Position numbers and translations under genes: made by a program. The notes below the pieces were generated by a model. The model saw only the letters and a list, made by a program, of their open reading frames with translations. It ran no database searches and was not told the origin of the DNA. From Chlorobiota bacterium (lineage in GTDB: Bacteria > Bacteroidota > Bacteroidia > Bacteroidales > JAADJA01), in NCBI GenBank assembly GCA_030592565.1, contig JAUVIX010000201.1, forward strand, positions 1 to 6,944: a DNA stretch of 6,944 nucleotides, given 5' to 3'. Numbering within the stretch: the stretch's first letter is position 1; each line of letters starts with the position of its first letter. Of the stretch, positions 5,869 through 6,944 are shown piece by piece.

Positions 5869-6672
5869 ATGATGAAAACAATGTTAAAAAGTATGTTTAT
5901 CGCTGTGATAGCTGTTGCTCTCACAATGAACGTAATGGGTCAAAAGCAAATTGCGAGTATTAAAAAGAGTGGAGAGTTAAAAGTAGGGATGACAGGAACA
6001 CAACCACCATTTTCGATGAAAGCAAAAGATGGTTCGATTATCGGTTATGATGCTGATATGGCGCAATTGCTTGCCGGTTCTATGAATGTGGAACTTAAAA
6101 TAGTTCAAATTCCATTCTCTGAGTTGCTGAATTCACTTGAAAAAGGTGAAATTGACGTAATTATGTCTGGAATGACTATTACACTGGAAAGGAATATGCG
6201 TGCAGCCTTTGTCGGGCCTTATATTATCTCCGGAAAGTCAATCCTTACAAAAACATCTGATTATTCAAAAACTGACGAATCAAGCGACCTGAACGAGAAC
6301 ACAATGAAGCTGGTGACTCTTAAAGGGTCAACGAGTGAGGATTATGTTAAAGAAGAAATGCCAAACTCACAATTGATTCTGGTTGAGAATTATGACGACG
6401 GTGTTAAAATGCTGGTTGACGGAACAGCTGACATTATGGTTGCCGATTATCCAATCTGTGCTTATGAGGCTCTTGTTCATCCTGAAAAAGGACTAATCAC
6501 ACTTGCACAGCCATTGACCATTGAGCCAATTGGTGTTGCTGTATCTCCAAATGATCCTTTGCTTCTTAACCTTGTTGAGAATTATATGACTGCCCTTTCG
6601 GTTATTGGAATTTTGGACGGACTGGAAGAGAAATGGTTTAACTCTGCTGAGTGGCTTTCTGATGTGGAATAA
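5869..6672 (+). CDS. Periplasmic amino-acid-type ABC substrate-binding protein (SBP_bac_3)
   Basis: Predicted periplasmic solute receptor of 267 aa in the polar amino acid (family 3) group. Residues 1-24 form a signal peptide (KSMFIAVIAVALTMNVMG, then Gln25) with no lipobox, so the protein should be soluble in the periplasm. Family landmarks run in order: LKVGMTGTQPPFSM (37-50), IIGYDADMAQLLA (57-69), GEIDVIMSGMTITLERNM (93-110) with R108 at the position that usually holds the ligand carboxylate, VTLKGSTSEDYV (149-160), and DGTADIMVADYP (184-195) with D193 at the usual ligand-amino position. It ends with GILDGLEEKWF (247-257), the standard closing helix. These residues favour an amino acid or close analogue. 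The start is uncertain among Met1, Met2, Met5 and Met9, since the leader is A-rich with no Shine-Dalgarno. No permease or ATPase gene follows; a terminator does. Confidence 0.9.
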   Translation: MMKTMLKSMFIAVIAVALTMNVMGQKQIASIKKSGELKVGMTGTQPPFSMKAKDGSIIGYDADMAQLLAGSMNVELKIVQIPFSELLNSLEKGEIDVIMSGMTITLERNMRAAFVGPYIISGKSILTKTSDYSKTDESSDLNENTMKLVTLKGSTSEDYVKEEMPNSQLILVENYDDGVKMLVDGTADIMVADYPICAYEALVHPEKGLITLAQPLTIEPIGVAVSPNDPLLLNLVENYMTALSVIGILDGLEEKWFNSAEWLSDVE

Positions 6673-6714
6673 AAGATGCAGGGTCCAATTGCGATAGCTC
6701 GTATTTTGAATAAT

Positions 6715-6758
6715 AAAACTCCCAACTTTTTCTTGTTAAAGGTTGGGAGTTTTTATTT
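6715..6758. terminator. Strong bidirectional intrinsic terminator between convergent genes
   Basis: Arms 6715-6730 and 6738-6753 pair over 16 bp (core AAAACTCCCAAC with GTTGGGAGTTTT, plus one G-U and three A-U pairs) around a 7-nt loop. T's at 6750-6758 follow on the plus strand, and the A-rich 5' flank gives a T-rich tail on the minus strand. It is 42 bp after the binding-protein stop and 10 bp beyond the stop of the minus-strand gene, so it can end both transcripts. Confidence 0.85.
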
Positions 6759-6767
6759 GTGCCAAGA

Positions 6768-6944
6768 CTATTCTACTATAATTAGTTCGGTATTTTTAAA
6801 CAAATTGAAGTTAAGTGAAATATACCATACGTTAGCTTCCAATCCCTTATACGGATTATAATTAATCTGGTCTATTGTTTCCATATAATCCTGGTTATGA
6901 AAATTGCTTAGGTAGTACTTAAATTTAATATTCATACCATACGG
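6768..6944 (-). CDS. C-terminal end of a likely outer-membrane barrel protein (5' truncated by window edge)
   Basis: On the minus strand the frame is open from the window edge (first codon CCG at 6944) to a TAG at 6768-6770, giving 58 residues. It has no start within the window. The visible part reads as barrel strands: GMNIKFKYYLSNF (3-15), then a polar turn region with DYMETIDQINYNPYKG (19-34), then LEANVWYISLNFNLF (35-49), whose alternating aromatic/polar pattern is typical of a late outer-membrane strand. A short tail, KNTELIIVE, follows. Porin or another barrel is the best guess, but the family cannot be named from this fragment. It converges on the binding-protein gene and shares the hairpin at 6715-6758 as terminator, which supports it being a real gene end. 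Confidence 0.6.
   Translation of the reverse strand, partial: PYGMNIKFKYYLSNFHNQDYMETIDQINYNPYKGLEANVWYISLNFNLFKNTELIIVE

Noticed and set aside
6676..6861. 61-aa open frame on the plus strand after the binding-protein gene
   Set aside because: It crosses the strong terminator and overlaps the minus-strand gene end; it has no signal, motif or ribosome-binding site.
1..6944. Defence system, toxin-antitoxin pair, CRISPR array, phage or insertion-sequence remnants
   Set aside because: No spaced repeats, nuclease, transposase or integrase motifs were seen; the genes form a typical envelope and metabolic set.

Overview
The window looks like ordinary chromosome from a Bacteroidota organism, probably a Bacteroidales or Marinilabiliales relative. 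The DNA is AT-rich. Several genes are preceded by the Bacteroidota -7 promoter box TAnnTTTG instead of sigma70-type boxes, and most leaders are A/T-rich with little or no Shine-Dalgarno sequence. All four signal-peptidase-I exported proteins carry Gln directly after the predicted cleavage site, the Bacteroidota 'Q-rule'. The protein families (DUF4136 lipoprotein, small outer-membrane barrels, FadL-like barrel) fit the same phylum. No RNA gene, CRISPR array, insertion sequence or phage gene is visible.

Layout, left to right. At 1-159 (+) is the hydrophilic C-terminal tail of a gene that begins outside the window. It converges on a minus-strand block: a 214-aa outer-membrane barrel protein (234-878) with its own -7 box, then a two-gene operon read from 2388 down to 1088. 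That operon encodes a DUF4136 lipoprotein with a Tyr/Trp/Gly-rich tract and a 199-aa outer-membrane barrel protein, and it ends in a hairpin terminator near 1000. Back-to-back promoters at about 2458-2534, with an inverted repeat TTTTGCA-N7-TGCAAAA between them, separate this operon from a plus-strand block. The plus block holds a PAPS-dependent sulfotransferase (2560-3714, starting well inside the longest open frame), a FadL/OmpP1-like outer-membrane transporter (3747-5216, apparently nearly leaderless), a four-helix DUF2214 membrane protein (5361-5807) and a periplasmic amino-acid-type substrate-binding protein (5869-6672). A strong hairpin at 6715-6758 ends the plus block and also serves a convergent gene, of which only the last 58 codons (6768-6944, minus) are in view.

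How the genes fit together: most products act in the envelope (four outer-membrane barrel or barrel-like proteins, one lipoprotein, one periplasmic binding protein, one inner-membrane protein). The sulfotransferase next to a hydrophobic-compound channel suggests, as inference only, import or surface handling of a lipid-like acceptor that is then sulfated. The window contains neither PAPS-synthesis genes nor ABC permease or ATPase genes, so the sulfotransferase and the binding protein must rely on partners elsewhere. I found no convincing new multi-gene system. The most checkable points are the divergent promoter/inverted-repeat region, the near-leaderless FadL-like gene, the orphan binding protein, and the HemJ-like residue layout in the DUF2214 protein. 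No stretch longer than about 210 bp lacks a gene.
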